This document shows positions 25,305-27,773 of a stretch of 27,773 bases of DNA, piece by piece. Positions within the stretch are counted from its first letter, which is position 1; every line of letters starts with the position of its first letter. A program made the position numbers and the translations under genes. Under the pieces are notes generated by a model. It saw only the letters and a program-made list of their open reading frames with translations, did no database searches and had not been told where the DNA came from. Source of the DNA: Pseudomonadota bacterium (lineage in GTDB: Bacteria; Pseudomonadota; Alphaproteobacteria; Kiloniellales; J153); the NCBI GenBank assembly GCA_022572105.1, contig JACZWN010000014.1, positions 1-27,773 of the forward strand, given 5' to 3'.

Positions 25305-25461
25305 CCGGCTCGAGAACTACGACCACGTCTGGCACTGGTAGGAACGCCCCTCAGGGCAGGGCAAGCGGTGCCTGCGCAAACGAGTTGAAGCTTTTTGCCT
25401 CGAATCGGAAGTAGGCCTGATGGTCGATCGAGTTCTTGGCGAGGCGCTCGCGGCGGCCGCC

Positions 25462-26220
25462 TCAGCCGCGGCCGATGAACGGCATCTTGGTTGCCATCAC
25501 GGTCAAGAACTGCACGTTGGAGTCCAGCGGCAGGCTCGCCATGAAGGCCACGGCGCGTCCGACATCGGCCGCGTCCATGGTCGGCTCGACCGCGACCGAG
25601 CCGTCCGCCTGGGGCACGCCCTCTTTCATCCGCGCCGTCATCTCGGTCGCGGCGTTGCCGATGTCGATCTGGCCGCAGGCGATGTCGTACTTGCGCCCGT
25701 CGAGCGCGGTCGACTTGGTGAGCCCGGTGATCGCGTGCTTGGTGGCGGTATAGGGCGCGGAATTGGGCCGCGGCGCGTGCGCCGATATGGAGCCGTTGTT
25801 GATGATGCGCCCGCCGCGCGGGTCCTGGTCCTTCATCAGCTTGAAGGCTTCCTGGGTGCACAGGAAGGCGCCGGTCAGGTTGATGGCGACGACCGCGGTC
25901 CACTGCTCGTAGCTCAGGTCCTCGAGCGGGATGCCGGGCGCGTTGATGCCGGCGTTGTTGAACAGCAGGTCGAGGCGGCCGAACGCCTCCTTGGTCGTGG
26001 CGAAGAGCGCGCGTACCGATGCCGGATCGCTCACGTCCGTGGCCACGGCCAGCGCCCGCGACCCGGCCGCGCCGGCCTCCGTTACGGTCTCCTCCAGGGG
26101 CGCGGCGCGGCGCCCGGCAAGCGCGACCGAATAGCCCTCGCCCAAGAGCGCGAGCGCGACCTGCCGGCCGATCCCGCTCCCCGCGCCGGTGACGATCGCG
26201 ACCTTGTCGAACGGACCCAT
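25462..26220 (-). CDS. Short-chain dehydrogenase/reductase
   Basis: This 252-residue classical SDR has the cofactor motif TGAGSGIG (11-18), Asp62 in ATDVSD, NNAG (88-91), and the catalytic set Ser144 (NNGSISA), Tyr157 and Lys161 (APYTATKHA). Arg37 and Arg38 after the second strand (ALAGRR) suggest NADP preference. The substrate is unknown. The frame continues open for 36 codons after the TGA stop, with an aromatic-rich composition. It is divergent from the MFS transporter gene, 256 bases away, so a shared regulatory region is possible. Confidence 0.93.
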   Translation of the reverse strand: MGPFDKVAIVTGAGSGIGRQVALALLGEGYSVALAGRRAAPLEETVTEAGAAGSRALAVATDVSDPASVRALFATTKEAFGRLDLLFNNAGINAPGIPLEDLSYEQWTAVVAINLTGAFLCTQEAFKLMKDQDPRGGRIINNGSISAHAPRPNSAPYTATKHAITGLTKSTALDGRKYDIACGQIDIGNAATEMTARMKEGVPQADGSVAVEPTMDAADVGRAVAFMASLPLDSNVQFLTVMATKMPFIGRG

Positions 26221-26476
26221 GGTTCACCCCCTTTCCAACACCCGAACCAAGTACCATGTCCGTGCACGCCGGCCCATAGCGGCGTGAGGGCACGCACGGG
26301 AAACGGGCGCCCGGCAACGACGCGCCGGACCTTATACCAAGGCAACGGCCTAATGCTTGCCGACCGGCAGGACGTCGGTGGCGTGGCGGTCCGCGCCGCG
26401 CGGGCGAATAGTTTCTGGATGTTTTGCCCTGCGGCGGCTAGAGAGGCCCACCGTTTCTTGTCCAGCCGGCCAAGCC

Positions 26477-27772
26477 ATGTCCGCTCACGGTTATCTGCGC
26501 TTTGCGCGCGCCAACGCGCGCTTTCTCGGCTTCGGCTTCACCATGACCTTTGCCTCGAGCGTGGGGCAGACCTTCTTCATCGGCGTGTTCGGGCCGGCGG
26601 TGCGCGCCGAGTTCGGCCTCAGCCATACCTCCTGGAGCGCCATCTACATGGCCGGGACGCTGCTGAGCGCGGCCGTGCTGAGCTGGACCGGTCCCCAGAT
26701 CGACCGCCTGCCACTCAAGCGCTATACGACGCTGGTCTGCGTCGCGCTGGTGGTCGCCGCGGCCTTCATGGCCCAGGTGCCCTCGGCCGCCTGGCTGGTG
26801 CTGGCGATCTTCTTGTTGCGCCAGACCGGGCAGGGCCTGGCGAGCCACGTCGGCACCACTTCCATGGCCCGCTACTTCGACGCCGACCGCGGCAAGGCGG
26901 TGGCGCTCGCCGCGCTGGGGTTCGCCGCCGGCGAGAGCCTGCTGCCGGTCGCCGCGGTGCTGGGCATCGCGGTGCTCGGTTGGCGCGCCAGCTACGGCGT
27001 CGCGGCAACCCTTCTCGCACTCTGCCTGCTGCCGGCGGTCTGGTGGCTCCTGCGGCACCACGACGCCCGCCACCGCGATCACCTGGAACACCTGGCGCGC
27101 CAGAGCTCCGGAGGCAGTGCCGGGGCCGGGGCCGGTCGCGCCACCGCGGCGCCGTCCTGGTCGCGCGCCGAGGTGCTGCGTCACGGCGTGTTCTATCTGT
27201 TGCTGCCGGCGGTGCTCGCGCCCTCCTTCATCGGCACCGCGCTGTTCTTCCACCACCTGGAACTGGCCGCGGTGAAGGGCTGGAGCGCGACCTGGATCAC
27301 CGGCAACTACTGGGTCTACGCGTTGGGGACGGTGCTCGCCTCGCTGGCGGCCGGGCGCCTGGTCGACCGTATCACGGCGGTGCGGGTGCTGCCCGGTTTC
27401 CTGGTGCCGATGGCGCTCGGCCTGTTGGTCCTCTGGGGCTTCGAGCGGGCGGTCTGGGCGCTGCCCTATCTGTTCCTGTTCGGTCTTACCAGCGGCATCG
27501 TCTTCACGGCGGTAACCGCGCTCTGGGCCGAGATCTACGGCGTCCGCCATCTGGGTGCGATCCGCTCCCTGGTGGTGTCGCTCTCGGTACTGTCTTCGGC
27601 GCTCGGGCCGCTGGTCATGGGCGTGCTCATGGACGCTGGCGTCTCGATCGAGGCGATTTGCGGCCTGTTTGCGCTCTACTGCGTCGGGGCGACGGGCTTG
27701 CAGCTGCTCGGCTTGCGCGGCCTCAGGTATCGAGACCCTATGGCGCGCCCGCGGTCTACACTGTGGGCCTAG
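26477..27772 (+). CDS. Major facilitator superfamily transporter
   Basis: This 431-residue inner-membrane protein has about twelve hydrophobic segments in two halves of six. The first half runs from about residue 16 to 192 (with GPAVRAEFGLSHTSWSAIY after helix 1), and the second from about 235 to 412, with a motif-A-like GRLVDRITAVR (293-303). The cytoplasmic loop between them holds a His-rich segment, RHHDARHRDHLEHL (193-206), then a Gly/Ala-rich linker. The start ATG 26477 has no strong ribosome binding site, but the frame has no better ATG upstream. The transported substrate cannot be inferred. The stop codon lies just inside the window end. Confidence 0.9.
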   Translation: MSAHGYLRFARANARFLGFGFTMTFASSVGQTFFIGVFGPAVRAEFGLSHTSWSAIYMAGTLLSAAVLSWTGPQIDRLPLKRYTTLVCVALVVAAAFMAQVPSAAWLVLAIFLLRQTGQGLASHVGTTSMARYFDADRGKAVALAALGFAAGESLLPVAAVLGIAVLGWRASYGVAATLLALCLLPAVWWLLRHHDARHRDHLEHLARQSSGGSAGAGAGRATAAPSWSRAEVLRHGVFYLLLPAVLAPSFIGTALFFHHLELAAVKGWSATWITGNYWVYALGTVLASLAAGRLVDRITAVRVLPGFLVPMALGLLVLWGFERAVWALPYLFLFGLTSGIVFTAVTALWAEIYGVRHLGAIRSLVVSLSVLSSALGPLVMGVLMDAGVSIEAICGLFALYCVGATGLQLLGLRGLRYRDPMARPRSTLWA

Positions 27773-27773
27773 A

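Larger units (their letters stand above)
25144..25461. other. Gene-free convergent region with hairpins and repeats
   Basis: This 318-base stretch separates the peroxiredoxin gene from the convergent dehydrogenase gene. It holds, in order, a GC hairpin, a 12-bp-arm palindrome, a two-copy 25-bp tandem repeat, and a part open on the minus strand in frame with the dehydrogenase. I see no start codon with a ribosome binding site and no complete gene in it. Confidence 0.8.

Noticed and set aside
25305..25341. Plus-strand tail reading RLENYDHVWHW before a stop
   Set aside because: Upstream in that frame is only the tandem repeat, with no start signal; too short to support as a gene remnant.

Overview
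This GC-rich window reads as a chromosomal segment of an alphaproteobacterium, most likely from the Rhodospirillales or a neighbouring order. The placement is inferred from gene content: a MucR/Ros regulator, an LdtR-type MarR regulator, a DUF6898-like small protein, perfect CtrA-type TTAA-N7-TTAA boxes, an alphaproteobacterial-style ornithine decarboxylase, and the order rpiB-glyA-nrdR-ribD. I see no rRNA, tRNA, CRISPR array, prophage or intact insertion sequence. Coding density is high; the only gene-free stretch above 300 bases is 25144-25461.

Layout. 1-2424 (minus): rpiB, glyA, nrdR and the start of ribD, an apparent operon. 2722-3162 (plus): a MucR-type regulator lacking the usual zinc ligands, preceded by an AT-rich inverted repeat. 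3367-3582 (minus): a small conserved protein whose stop lies inside a 14-bp tandem repeat. 3742-4962 (plus): glutaryl-CoA dehydrogenase. 5044-6324 (plus): a trypsin-fold protein resembling plant NAL1. 6333-8364 (minus): a class III aminotransferase related to dialkylglycine decarboxylase, and an LdtR-like regulator. 8532-13868 (minus): an operon of icmF (fused isobutyryl-CoA mutase), 3-hydroxyisobutyryl-CoA hydrolase and 3-hydroxyisobutyrate dehydrogenase, which joins valine degradation to B12-dependent carbon-skeleton rearrangement. 14145-17938 (plus): metA (residue Glu111 predicts acetyl-CoA use), hemB, a CheZ-type phosphatase and a DUF3105 membrane protein. 17957-20010 (minus): ornithine decarboxylase overlapping an alpha/beta hydrolase. 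20077-22905 (minus): malonyl-CoA decarboxylase and a class III CoA-transferase. 23111-25143 (plus): a class I/II aminotransferase and a 1-Cys peroxiredoxin. 25144-25461: hairpins and repeats. 25462-26220 (minus): a short-chain dehydrogenase. 26477-27772 (plus): an MFS transporter.

Much of the window is acyl-CoA and amino-acid catabolism (glutaryl-CoA, isobutyryl-CoA, 3-hydroxyisobutyrate, malonyl-CoA) mixed with housekeeping biosynthesis (serine/glycine/folate, riboflavin, methionine, haem, polyamines). I did not find a clearly new multi-gene system. The observations most worth checking are the CtrA-type boxes upstream of the LdtR-like gene and hemB, the NAL1-like protease, the decarboxylase-like aminotransferase with an altered side-chain pocket, the zinc-ligand-poor MucR, and a REP-like palindrome near 25.2 kb.
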